DNA of 11,471 bases, from positions 1 through 11,471 of the forward strand of contig CALPPP020000023.1 of the NCBI GenBank assembly GCA_943325485.2, read 5' to 3'. The stretch comes from Rickettsia typhi (lineage in GTDB: Bacteria > Pseudomonadota > Gammaproteobacteria > Burkholderiales > Burkholderiaceae_C). Numbering within the stretch: the first letter of the stretch is position 1; each line of letters starts with the position of its first letter. The notes under the pieces were generated by a model. The model was given only the letters and a program-made list of their open reading frames with translations, ran no database searches and had not been told where the DNA came from. The translations under genes and the position numbers were made by a program. Of this stretch, positions 1 through 7,178 are shown in pieces.

Positions 1-859
1 CCACCTCGGCGGCAAAGTCATCAACTTTGCGCTCGATGCCCTCCCCGACCACATAAAGTGTGAAGGACTTGACTGTGGTTTTAACAGACTGAAGCATTTG
101 AGCCACGGTTTGTTTGTCATTTTTCACAAAGGGTTGGTCAAACAAAGACACTTCCTTGAGGTATTTTTGAACAGAACCTTCAATCATTTTGGCGGCGATG
201 TCAGCAGGCTTGCCAGATTCGGCAGCCTTGGCCGTGGCCACAGAACGCTCACGCTCAATCAATTCGGCAGGAACATCAGCGCTGGTCAGGGAAACTGGCT
301 TCATGGCAGCCACATGCATGGCAACATCACGCGCGGCTGACTCATCACCTGCGTATTCAACCAAGACACCAATGCGCGTACCGTGCAAATAAGAAGTCAA
401 GGCAGTGTCGCCATGAAACAGTTTGAAACGACGAAAACTCATGTTTTCACCAATCTTGCCAATCAAGCCTTTACGCACATCTTCTAGCGTTGGACCAAAG
501 CCATCTTGTTCATAGGCCAATGCACCCAAGGCGTCAATATCAGCGGGTTGGTGCTTTGCGGCCAACTTAGCAGCAGCTTGTGCAAGCGCCAAAAAGCTGT
601 CGTTCTTGGTCACGAAGTCAGTTTCACAATTGACCTCAATCAATGCACCCGAATGACCTTCAATGAAACTGCTGACGACGCCCTCAGCCGTAACCCGAGC
701 AGCTGCCTTGCTGGCTTTGCTGCCAAGCTTGACGCGAAGCAACTCTTCTGCTTTGACCATATCGCCATCTGCTTCAGTCAACGCTTTTTTACACTCCATC
801 ATGGGTGCATCGGTTTTGGCTCGCAGTTCGGCGACCATGCTTGCTGTGATTGCTGCCAT
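1..859 (-). CDS. tsf: Elongation factor Ts (3' end beyond window)
   Basis: EF-Ts is the cytoplasmic guanine-nucleotide exchange factor that releases GDP from EF-Tu during translation elongation. The visible 286 codons begin [20 protein letters not shown], the typical N-terminal UBA-like domain (about residues 1-54). The TDFV motif at residues 80-83, which contacts EF-Tu in the family, is intact, and the core and coiled-coil regions follow. The reading frame runs off the left edge after ...DDFAAEV, so only about the last 10-20 residues should be missing. The ATG at 857-859 has a good ribosome site (AGGAG) a few bases upstream. It lies 83 bases downstream of rpsB on the same strand, the classical rpsB-tsf order, with a hairpin between the two genes. 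Identification is from recognised sequence and gene order. Confidence 0.96.
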   Translation of the reverse strand, partial: MAAITASMVAELRAKTDAPMMECKKALTEADGDMVKAEELLRVKLGSKASKAAARVTAEGVVSSFIEGHSGALIEVNCETDFVTKNDSFLALAQAAAKLAAKHQPADIDALGALAYEQDGFGPTLEDVRKGLIGKIGENMSFRRFKLFHGDTALTSYLHGTRIGVLVEYAGDESAARDVAMHVAAMKPVSLTSADVPAELIERERSVATAKAAESGKPADIAAKMIEGSVQKYLKEVSLFDQPFVKNDKQTVAQMLQSVKTTVKSFTLYVVGEGIERKVDDFAAEV

Positions 860-898
860 AAATACTCCTGTTTATTCAATAGAGGAAATGTGTTGTGA

Positions 899-923
899 AA
901 AAGGGGCCTCTTGAGCCCCTTTT
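899..923 (-). terminator. Hairpin terminator/attenuator between rpsB and tsf
   Basis: A perfect 9-bp stem (AAAAGGGGC at 899-907 with GCCCCTTTT at 915-923) encloses a 7-base loop. Read on the minus strand, it ends in five T's. It sits 20 bases beyond the rpsB stop codon and 40 bases before the tsf start. This is the form of an intrinsic terminator. Because tsf normally depends on the rpsB promoter, it most likely acts as a partial attenuator that lowers tsf expression relative to rpsB. Confidence 0.75.
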
Positions 924-942
924 GAATGACTCATAGCGAGAG

Positions 943-1695
943 TTAAGCTTGTGCAGAATTTTCCACTTCCACAAACTCGTCAGAACCTTCAGCAACGGCT
1001 TTGACCACATCGTTGACCGCATTGGCACGACCTTCCAAAATAGCATCTGCAATACCGCGAGCGTACAGCGTGACAGCCTTAGAAGAGTCGTCATTGCCAG
1101 GAATGATGTAGTCGATGCCTTCAGGTGAGTGATTGGAATCAACAACCCCAATCAAGGGAATACCCAGTTTTTTGGCTTCAGCGATGGCGATTTTGTGAAA
1201 GCCAACATCGATCACAAAAATCGCATCAGGCAAAGTGGCCATGTCTTGAATGCCACCAATGTCTTTTTCAAGTTTTTCAAGCTCGCGCATGAAAACAAGT
1301 TGTTCTTTTTTAGACATGGCGTCAAGACCCACTTCTTGCTGCGCTTTCATGTCCTTCAAACGTTTGATGGAAGTTTTCACTGTCTTAAAGTTGGTCAGCA
1401 TACCGCCCAACCAACGCTGATCGACAAAGGGCACACCTGCTCGCTTTGCTTCAGAAGAAATGATTTCGCGAGCTTGTCGCTTAGTACCCACCATCAAAAT
1501 GGTGCCGCGGTTAGCTGCCAATTGCTTGGCAAACTTCAACGCGTCTTGGAACATCGGTAAGGATTTTTCCAAGTTGATAATGTGGATTTTGTTGCGATGA
1601 CCAAAAATGAACGGGGCCATTTTGGGATTCCAAAAGCGGGTTTGATGTCCGAAATGGACGCCGGCTTCTAGCATTTCGCGCATGGATGTAGACAT
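943..1695 (-). CDS. rpsB: 30S ribosomal protein S2
   Basis: S2 is a structural protein of the small ribosomal subunit, bound between the head and body and assembled late. The 250-residue product matches the family along its whole length. It starts [20 protein letters not shown], followed by the [15 protein letters not shown] segment, [29 protein letters not shown] and DYIIPGNDD. The start at 1695 has a TTTGGAG ribosome site upstream. An internal Met at residue 5 is a weaker alternative. It is first in the rpsB-tsf pair, with a 185-base non-coding leader upstream that holds a probable promoter and a possible regulatory stem. In E. coli, S2 represses its own mRNA through the leader; whether that holds here is inference. 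Confidence 0.98.
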   Translation of the reverse strand: MSTSMREMLEAGVHFGHQTRFWNPKMAPFIFGHRNKIHIINLEKSLPMFQDALKFAKQLAANRGTILMVGTKRQAREIISSEAKRAGVPFVDQRWLGGMLTNFKTVKTSIKRLKDMKAQQEVGLDAMSKKEQLVFMRELEKLEKDIGGIQDMATLPDAIFVIDVGFHKIAIAEAKKLGIPLIGVVDSNHSPEGIDYIIPGNDDSSKAVTLYARGIADAILEGRANAVNDVVKAVAEGSDEFVEVENSAQA

Positions 1696-1723
1696 AGGTA
1701 AAACTCCAAAGGTTAGGTCTGAG

Positions 1724-1779
1724 CCAGTTCTTTATCGCACCAAATCAATGAAATTCGGGCAACACCTTGTGGGAACTGG
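1724..1779 (-). promoter_or_regulatory. Possible structured leader of rpsB
   Basis: In the predicted rpsB 5' untranslated region, CCAGTTC (1724-1730) and GAACTGG (1773-1779) form a perfect 7-bp inverted repeat enclosing 42 bases. It lies 28 bases upstream of the start codon. In gammaproteobacteria the rpsB leader folds and is the target of S2 autorepression, so a comparable element is plausible. Here it rests only on the repeat and its position. Confidence 0.35.
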
Positions 1780-1815
1780 TTTGGGATTTGCTTAATGCAG
1801 AAAGTTATTAATGCG

Positions 1816-1843
1816 ATTTTAAGCAGGACATATGTTAGCACAA
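1816..1843 (-). promoter_or_regulatory. Putative sigma-70 promoter of rpsB
   Basis: On the minus strand, TTGTGC (1838-1843) and TAAAAT (1816-1821) are separated by 16 bases. The -10 matches the consensus at five of six positions; the -35 matches at three. Transcription would begin near 1809, giving a leader of roughly 114 bases before rpsB. No other combination in the 185-base gap looked better. Confidence 0.4.
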
Positions 1844-1880
1844 GCTCTCTGTGCAGCCCTAAAGCAGGAACATACCAAGG

Positions 1881-2633
1881 CTAGCCCCTGCCCACAAAAG
1901 GCATATTGGTGGCCATCACAGTATGGAAAAGCACATTTGAACTGAGCGGCATATTGGCCATGTACAGCACCGATTCACCCACATGCTTGACATCCATCAA
2001 GGGTTCTTTGGCAATTTCACCGTTGGCCTGTGGAACGCCCAGCGCCATTTTGGCGGCCATTTCCGTGGCCGCATTGCCAATATCGATCTGCCCCACAGCA
2101 ATACTGTATTTACGACCATCCAGTGCTGCGGTTTTCGTCAAGCCGGTTACTGCATGTTTGGTGGCGGTGTAGGCGATAGAGTTAGGGCGAGGCGCATACG
2201 CGGAAATAGAGCCATTGTTGATGATCCTGCCACCTTGGGGGGACTGCGCTTTCATCGCGACAAATGCTTGCTGCAAACAGTAAAACATGCCATTGAGATT
2301 GATATCCACCACGTTTCGCCATTGCTCAATGCTCAACTCTTCAAGTGGAACACCCGGCGCGCTGACACCCGCGTTGTTGAAAAGCAAATCAACACGCCCC
2401 CATTTGCTTATCACCTTTGCAAAAGCATTTTTGACAGCATCGGGATCGGCCACATCGACCGACAAGGCCAAGCACGATTGCGGCGAGTGGGAAGAAGACG
2501 CGACATCCTCTAAAAGTTGTAAACGCCTACCGATCAATGCAACTTGCCACCCATCGACAAGCAAAGCCAGCGCGGCGGCTTTGCCAACGCCGGTACCAGC
2601 GCCTGTGACGATCGCAATTTTGGAATGGGACAT
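1881..2633 (-). CDS. Short-chain dehydrogenase/reductase (SDR), substrate unknown
   Basis: This is a classical SDR of 250 residues, expected to be a soluble NAD(P)-dependent oxidoreductase. The Rossmann cofactor motif TGAGTGVG is at residues 10-17. GRR at 35-37 after the second strand suggests NADP preference. NNAG is at 86-89. The catalytic tetrad is N112, S142, Y155, K159 (YTATK). The C-terminus ends in FVGRG. The start at 2633 has AAGGAG at good spacing. The gene lies only 22 bases after the rnr stop on the same strand, and its ribosome site is inside that gap, so the two are probably co-transcribed. No substrate can be assigned from sequence. It is clearly distinct from the 3-hydroxybutyrate dehydrogenase further right, lacking that enzyme's substrate-pocket residues. 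Confidence 0.9.
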   Translation of the reverse strand: MSHSKIAIVTGAGTGVGKAAALALLVDGWQVALIGRRLQLLEDVASSSHSPQSCLALSVDVADPDAVKNAFAKVISKWGRVDLLFNNAGVSAPGVPLEELSIEQWRNVVDINLNGMFYCLQQAFVAMKAQSPQGGRIINNGSISAYAPRPNSIAYTATKHAVTGLTKTAALDGRKYSIAVGQIDIGNAATEMAAKMALGVPQANGEIAKEPLMDVKHVGESVLYMANMPLSSNVLFHTVMATNMPFVGRG

Positions 2634-2655
2634 ATTTGAATCTCCTTGGAAAATG

Positions 2656-4926
2656 TCAGTGACGACCTTTAGACTTCTTTTTGGCTTTCGTTGTATTTTG
2701 TTTAGCCGAAGTATTCAGGCCTTGAGGACTTGATTTGGTGCCAGCATGAAAACCGCCCTTGCTGCTTCTGGCCTTGGCTTTTAAAGAATTGTCAGGTGAA
2801 GACACGCTGGACGCAGCTGATGGCGATTTTTTCCCACGCAACGGCTTATCCAAAGCGGGTGAACCATCTTCTTGTACCCAACGAAAGTCAATTTTTCGAC
2901 CATCGAGGTCTACGCGGCTGACTTGAACCCTGACACGTGCGCCAACGTTGTAACGAATACCCGTTCGCTCTCCGCGTAACTCTTGGCGGGTTTCATCAAA
3001 TTTAAAGTAGTCGCCACCCAACTCAGTGATATGGACCAAGCCCTCTACATACATGGCATCCAAGGTCACAAACACACCAAAAGCTGTGACACCAGAAACA
3101 GTTCCACTGAAATCTTCGCCTAAGTGTTCTCGCATGTACTGACATTTAAGCCAAGCCTCGACATCCCGACTGGCTTCATCTGCTCGTCGCTCGTTGGCGC
3201 TGCAATGCAAACCCGCAGCCTCCCATGCTTGTTGCTCAGCCGTTGGTTTCTGTGATGGTTGAGAGGGCTTGCCTTTCAGACGCGCTTGGGCGGCCAAGCG
3301 TCTGGCTAACTTGATGTGCGCCTCGCCTGGCAACGGCAAACCAGGCAGTTGATAGCGTTGCCCTGACAAAATAGATTTGATGACACGGTGAACCAATAAA
3401 TCTGGATAACGCCTGATAGGACTGGTGAAATGGGTATAAGCCGGATAAGCCAAACCAAAGTGTCCACTGTTCAGAGGGGTGTAAATAGCCTGCTGCATAG
3501 AACGCAGCAACATGGAATGGATTTGCTGTGCGTCAGGCCTGTCTTTGCTTGCCTGGGCAATGGCCTGAAACTGACCTGGGCTGGGGTTGTCGCTCAAAGT
3601 GGCAGGCACACCCATGGCCTTGAGGTAGTTGCGCAAGGTTTCTCGTTTTTCTGGCGTTGGCCCCTCATGCACACGAAAAACAGCAGGGTGTTTGGCTTGC
3701 AAAATAAAGTCAGCACTGCAGACGTTGGCAGCCAACATCGCCTCTTCGATCAAGCGATGCGCCTGTGTGCGAACTCTGGGAACAATCTTTTCAATTCGAC
3801 CGCTGTCGTCACAAATAATCTGGGTTTCGGTGGTTTCGAAATCAACAGCGCCGCGCTTCTCTCGGCCTTTAAGCAAGCTTCGATAAACATCGTGAAGATG
3901 GATCAGGTCTTGTACCCTGTCTTTGTATTTAGCAGCTTGGGGGCCTCTGGTGTTGGAGAGAATGGCGGCGACATCGGTATAAGTGAATCGTGCATGGCTG
4001 TGCATCACAGCTTGGTAAAACTGATAAGCAAAAACTTGTCCATCTTCATCAATCAACATATCGCAGACCATGCAAAGACGATCAACCAATGGATTGAGAG
4101 AGCACAAGCCATTGGATAATTTTTCGGGCAGCATAGGAATGACGCGACGCGGAAAATACACACTCGTGGCACGCTCATAAGCGTCTGTATCGATGGCGCT
4201 ACCGGTATCGACGTAATAGCTGACGTCTGCAATAGCCACCAACAAACGCCAACCCTTTTGTTTGCCCATTTGTGCGGGTTCACAATAAACGGCGTCGTCA
4301 AAGTCGCGAGCGTCTTCACCGTCGATGGTGACAAGAGGGACGTCACGCAAATCGATACGATCAGCCAAGTCTTTGGCCCTGACTTTGACAGGCAATTCAG
4401 CAGCTTGCGCCAAACATGCCGCAGAAAATTGATGAGGCACACTGTATTTGCGAACTGCAATTTCAATTTCCATGCCGGGGTCATCCATCTCACCCAGCAC
4501 TTCTTTGACACGGCCCACGGGTTGCCCAAACAAACTGGGCGCCTCGGTCAACTCCACCACCACCACTTGACCTACCTGCGCATTTCCTGTGGCCCCTTTG
4601 GGTACAAGAATGTCTTGACCGTAACGTCGGTCTTCAGGTGCGACCAACCAAACACCACTTTCTTGCAGCAACCGACCAATGATGGGTTGCTGAGGTCGGT
4701 CGATGATCTCCACAATTCGTGCTTCTGGACGACCTTTACGGTCCAATCGGGTCACCCTTGCAATGACACGATCTCGGTGTATGACAGCACGCATTTCGTT
4801 GGGCGGCAAATAAACATCTATTTGCCCGTCATCACGCTGCACAAAACCATGGCCATCACGGTGGCCCTCTACCGTTCCCTCGAAGGTTTCAAGAAGTCCA
4901 GCGCTTGGAGTTGTTTTTTGTTTGAT
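2656..4926 (-). CDS. rnr: Ribonuclease R, apparent ATC start
   Basis: RNase R is a processive 3'-5' exoribonuclease that degrades structured RNA, including rRNA and defective RNAs. From the proposed start the protein has 756 residues. An OB cold-shock domain begins around residue 16 (EGTVEGHRDGHGFVQ). The RNB catalytic domain carries DGEDARDFDD at 202-211; D202, D208, D210 and D211 match the four metal-binding aspartates of the E. coli enzyme. A C-terminal S1 domain (FSGTVSGVTAFGVFVTLDAM) is followed by a Lys/Ser-rich tail ending KKKSKGRH. The N-terminal HTH domain of E. coli RNase R is absent. The frame stays open up to a TTG at 5034, but residues before 4949 would be antisense of tRNA-Leu and are spurious. 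No ATG, GTG or TTG lies between that tRNA and the conserved domain. ATC at 4924-4926, five bases after AGAGG, gives a natural start (KQKTTPSAG follows). The next ATG, at 4794, would cut the first domain. Confidence 0.93.
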   Translation of the reverse strand: MKQKTTPSAGLLETFEGTVEGHRDGHGFVQRDDGQIDVYLPPNEMRAVIHRDRVIARVTRLDRKGRPEARIVEIIDRPQQPIIGRLLQESGVWLVAPEDRRYGQDILVPKGATGNAQVGQVVVVELTEAPSLFGQPVGRVKEVLGEMDDPGMEIEIAVRKYSVPHQFSAACLAQAAELPVKVRAKDLADRIDLRDVPLVTIDGEDARDFDDAVYCEPAQMGKQKGWRLLVAIADVSYYVDTGSAIDTDAYERATSVYFPRRVIPMLPEKLSNGLCSLNPLVDRLCMVCDMLIDEDGQVFAYQFYQAVMHSHARFTYTDVAAILSNTRGPQAAKYKDRVQDLIHLHDVYRSLLKGREKRGAVDFETTETQIICDDSGRIEKIVPRVRTQAHRLIEEAMLAANVCSADFILQAKHPAVFRVHEGPTPEKRETLRNYLKAMGVPATLSDNPSPGQFQAIAQASKDRPDAQQIHSMLLRSMQQAIYTPLNSGHFGLAYPAYTHFTSPIRRYPDLLVHRVIKSILSGQRYQLPGLPLPGEAHIKLARRLAAQARLKGKPSQPSQKPTAEQQAWEAAGLHCSANERRADEASRDVEAWLKCQYMREHLGEDFSGTVSGVTAFGVFVTLDAMYVEGLVHITELGGDYFKFDETRQELRGERTGIRYNVGARVRVQVSRVDLDGRKIDFRWVQEDGSPALDKPLRGKKSPSAASSVSSPDNSLKAKARSSKGGFHAGTKSSPQGLNTSAKQNTTKAKKKSKGRH

Positions 4927-4931
4927 AGAAT
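4905..4931 (+). promoter_or_regulatory. Putative extended -10 promoter of tRNA-Leu
   Basis: TGATAGAAT at 4923-4931 reads as an extended -10 element (TGn followed by TAGAAT, five of six matches). A weak -35, TTGGAG at 4905-4910, has a short 15-base spacer. The last base of the -10 is 17 bases before the mature tRNA. An identical TGnTAGAAT precedes tRNA-Val at 18 bases, which supports the call. It lies inside the 5' end of rnr on the other strand. Confidence 0.6.
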
Positions 4932-4936
4932 CCTCT
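4931..4936 (-). promoter_or_regulatory. Ribosome binding site that decides the rnr start
   Basis: AGAGGA on the minus strand ends four bases before ATC (4926-4924). It is the only convincing Shine-Dalgarno sequence ahead of the conserved RNase R domain, and it is the main reason for choosing the ATC codon. Confidence 0.55.
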
Positions 4937-4948
4937 GCTTTCCTGAAT

Positions 4949-5033
<85 letters not shown>

Positions 5034-5048
5034 ATCTTAACGAACACC

Positions 5049-5072
5049 AAAGCCACCAAAGTGGCTTTTTTT
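5049..5072 (+). terminator. Intrinsic terminator of tRNA-Leu
   Basis: AAAGCCAC (5049-5056) and GTGGCTTT (5061-5068) form an 8-bp stem with loop CAAA, followed by an unbroken T-run to 5072. It starts 15 bases after the tRNA CCA. On the minus strand the hairpin has only a three-T tail, so it is a weak stop for transcripts leaving rimO. Confidence 0.85.
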
Positions 5073-5093
5073 ACGACCACATCACATAGCCCA

Positions 5094-6452
5094 TCAGATT
5101 GGCAAGCCAATCAAGTCATGTCCTTGCGTTTGAAGAATACGAACCTTGATGAAGTCTCCTGTTCGGTAGCTTTTGCTGAGTTTTTCAGGGGGCAGCAAAT
5201 GCACGACACCGTCAATTTCTGGCGCGTCAGAATAGGTTCTACCAACGCCGCCTTGTTTTCCTAAGGCCTTAGAAGAGTCAACCAAGACCTGCATGGTAGA
5301 GCCGACGCGATGTTGCAGTTTTTGCGTCGATATTTTTTCTGCCACCTGCATGAATCTGGCGCGACGCTCTTGGCGCACCTCTAGCGGCAACATACCTGGC
5401 AATGCATTGGCCGTCGCACCCTCTACGGCGCTATAGGCAAAACAGCCTGCACGGTCAATTTGCGCTTCTTCTAGAAACTGCAACAAATGCTCAAACTCTG
5501 CTTCTGTTTCGCCCGGAAAGCCTGCGATGAAGGTGCTGCGAACCACCAATTGAGGACACTGTTCACGCCAGCGCAACAAACGCTCTAAGTTTTTTTCGCC
5601 GCTGGCAGGGCGTTGCATACGTTTGAGTACATCAGGGTGACTGTGTTGAAAAGGCACATCCAAATAAGGCAGCACACGCCCACTCGCCATGAATGGAATC
5701 AGATGATCGACCGTGGGATACGGATACACATAGTGCAAACGCACCCAAGCAGAAAAAGGCTCTGCCAGGTCAGACAAGGCTTGAACCAATTCAAGCGTGC
5801 GGGTCTTGACGGGCCGCCCATCGTGAAAGCCCATTTGATAACGAACGTCTACACCGTATGCGGATGTGTCCTGGCTAATCACCAATAACTCTTTGACACC
5901 GCTTTCAAACAAAGCCTGGGCTTCGCGCAAAACATCGCCTACAGGACGAGACACCAAATCGCCACGCATAGAGGGGATGATGCAAAAGGTGCAACGGTGG
6001 TTGCAGCCTTCGCTGATTTTCAAATAGGCATAGTGTTTAGGCGTGAGCTTGATGCCAGCAGCAGGTACCAAATCTGTGAAAGGGTCATGGGGTTTGGGCA
6101 GATGCAGATGCACAGCGTCCATCACCTCTTGCGTTGCATGGGGACCAGTCACGGCAAGCACGCTGGGATGCATTGCTTTCACAACGTTTTGACCATCCGA
6201 TTGAGACTTGGCACCCAAGCAACCCGTGACAATCACTTTGCCATTCTCGGCCAAAGCTTCACCTATGGTGTTGAGGCTTTCTTGGACAGCGTCATCAATG
6301 AATCCGCAGGTGTTGACGATGACCAAATCTGCGCCAGCGAACGTTTTAGAGGTTTGGTAGCCCTCAGCACTTAGCTGGGTAAGGATGAGCTCCGAGTCAG
6401 TCAAAGCCTTAGGGCAACCCAAGCTGACAAAACCGACGGTAGGGGTAGACAT
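5094..6452 (-). CDS. rimO: Ribosomal protein S12 methylthiotransferase RimO
   Basis: RimO is a radical-SAM enzyme that adds a methylthio group to the beta-carbon of a conserved aspartate in ribosomal protein S12. The 452-residue product has the MTTase N-terminal domain with its cluster-binding cysteines C13 (SLGCPK), C49 (NTCGF) and C78 (TGCLG). The radical-SAM motif CNHRCTFC follows at C150, C154 and C157, and a C-terminal TRAM domain completes it. [12 protein letters not shown] and the ISEGC..CTFCIIP context favour RimO over MiaB. Start chosen: the ATG at 6452-6450 leading into [15 protein letters not shown]. The frame is open for 43 more codons upstream, but those overlap phaR and have no family similarity. 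The ATG shares its A with the phaR TGA stop (TGATG), so the two are probably translationally coupled. No strong ribosome site is visible. Confidence 0.95.
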   Translation of the reverse strand: MSTPTVGFVSLGCPKALTDSELILTQLSAEGYQTSKTFAGADLVIVNTCGFIDDAVQESLNTIGEALAENGKVIVTGCLGAKSQSDGQNVVKAMHPSVLAVTGPHATQEVMDAVHLHLPKPHDPFTDLVPAAGIKLTPKHYAYLKISEGCNHRCTFCIIPSMRGDLVSRPVGDVLREAQALFESGVKELLVISQDTSAYGVDVRYQMGFHDGRPVKTRTLELVQALSDLAEPFSAWVRLHYVYPYPTVDHLIPFMASGRVLPYLDVPFQHSHPDVLKRMQRPASGEKNLERLLRWREQCPQLVVRSTFIAGFPGETEAEFEHLLQFLEEAQIDRAGCFAYSAVEGATANALPGMLPLEVRQERRARFMQVAEKISTQKLQHRVGSTMQVLVDSSKALGKQGGVGRTYSDAPEIDGVVHLLPPEKLSKSYRTGDFIKVRILQTQGHDLIGLPI

Positions 6453-6991
6453 CAGCGCTTGAGCCCCATAGCGGCGAGCATTTGTTTTTGCATTTGGGTG
6501 AGCATTTCCTGCGATTGCTCTGTGTAACTGCCCATCAAACCTTTGAGCACAGGGGACTGTGTCGTCATGACTTGAGCCCAAAGTTCGGGGGAAAGATGTT
6601 TGCTTTGGTCAGCCATTTGCATTTGCAAATCGATAAATGTTTGAACATTCTTTTCTAAATAATTGCCCATAAAGCCTTGCATCGCATGGCCATAAAAGCG
6701 AATGATATTGGCCAAGGCGACTTCCGAAAACATCGGCACGCCACCTGACTCTTCTTCCAAAATAATTTGCAACAAGATGCTGCGGGTCAGGTCTTCATTG
6801 CTTTTGGCTTCAACCACTTTGAAGACTTCACCGGCTACCACAAAGGCTTTGACCTCTTGCAATGTGATGTAACTGGAAGTCTGGGTGTCGTAGAGGCGCC
6901 TATTGGGGTATTTTTTGATCAACCGAGTCGCAACTTCCCCCTTGGGGTCTGCTTCAGGATGGTTGGAAGTGGAAGAAGATTTGCGTGCCAA
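6452..6991 (-). CDS. phaR: Polyhydroxyalkanoate synthesis repressor PhaR, TTG start
   Basis: PhaR represses phasin and PHB-related genes and lets go of DNA when it binds nascent PHB granules. The 179-residue product has the PHB/PHA accumulation regulator DNA-binding domain from residue 23 ([13 protein letters not shown]). A PHB_acc region follows ([20 protein letters not shown], about 87-106), then a Met/Gln-rich amphipathic C-terminus ([17 protein letters not shown]). The frame remains open to an ATG at 7105, but that lies inside tRNA-Val and the residues encoded there are antisense-like artefacts. The TTG at 6991-6989 has AGGA seven bases upstream and gives MARKSSS, a normal PhaR beginning. 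It sits 74 bases after tRNA-Val with no terminator between, and overlaps rimO by one base. Tandem TTTGCAAA repeats in its leader could be an operator. Confidence 0.92.
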   Translation of the reverse strand: MARKSSSTSNHPEADPKGEVATRLIKKYPNRRLYDTQTSSYITLQEVKAFVVAGEVFKVVEAKSNEDLTRSILLQIILEEESGGVPMFSEVALANIIRFYGHAMQGFMGNYLEKNVQTFIDLQMQMADQSKHLSPELWAQVMTTQSPVLKGLMGSYTEQSQEMLTQMQKQMLAAMGLKR

Positions 6992-7011
6992 AAGAATATC
7001 CTGTTTGGGGG

Positions 7012-7034
7012 TTTGCAAAAGCGTCTTTGCAAAA
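7012..7034. repeat. Tandem TTTGCAAAA repeat in the phaR leader
   Basis: TTTGCAAAA occurs at 7012-7020 and again at 7026-7034, a 14-base period. Each copy contains the 8-bp palindrome TTTGCAAA. The pair lies 21-43 bases upstream of the proposed phaR start. A PhaR operator is possible but unproven; single copies also occur inside coding regions at 6622 and 8921. Confidence 0.45.
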
Positions 7035-7065
7035 CGTCGAGCAGGTAAAGGGGCAAGGCAAAGAC

Positions 7066-7142
7066 TGGTAGGCGCGATTGGACTCGAACCAACGACCCCC
7101 ACCATGTCAAGGTGGTGCTCTAACCAGCTGAGCTACGCGCCT
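7066..7142 (-). tRNA. tRNA-Val (anticodon GAC)
   Basis: A 77-base tRNA decoding GUC and GUU. On the minus strand it begins AGGCGCG and its 3' acceptor is CGCGCCT, giving seven pairs, then discriminator A and an encoded CCA. D-arm, anticodon stem CCACC/GGTGG, anticodon GAC (complement at 7106-7108) and T-arm GTTGG/CCAAT are complete and close to E. coli tRNA-Val(GAC). It lies 36 bases after the relA stop and 74 bases before phaR, all on one strand. Confidence 0.97.
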
Positions 7143-7160
7143 TCGTTGTCGAACTTCAAC

Positions 7161-7169
7161 ATTCTAACA
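7161..7169 (-). promoter_or_regulatory. Putative extended -10 promoter of tRNA-Val
   Basis: On the minus strand, TGTTAGAAT (7169-7161) is an extended -10 (TGn plus TAGAAT), ending 18 bases before the mature tRNA 5' end. No good -35 is visible, as is common with extended -10 promoters. The match to the element before tRNA-Leu in sequence and distance is the main support. Confidence 0.55.
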
Positions 7170-7178
7170 GCAGTCTGA

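Noticed and set aside
1838..1854. Hairpin GCACA/TGTGC after the SDR gene as a terminator
   Set aside because: Only five pairs, no T-run on the minus strand, and it overlaps the likely rpsB -35 element.
6453..6581. 43-codon upstream extension of rimO
   Set aside because: It lies wholly within phaR in another frame, and the RimO family begins near the [15 protein letters not shown] segment.
6992..7105. N-terminal extension of phaR from ATG at 7105
   Set aside because: The ATG lies in the anticodon region of tRNA-Val; mature tRNA sequence is not coding, and the extension has no family similarity.
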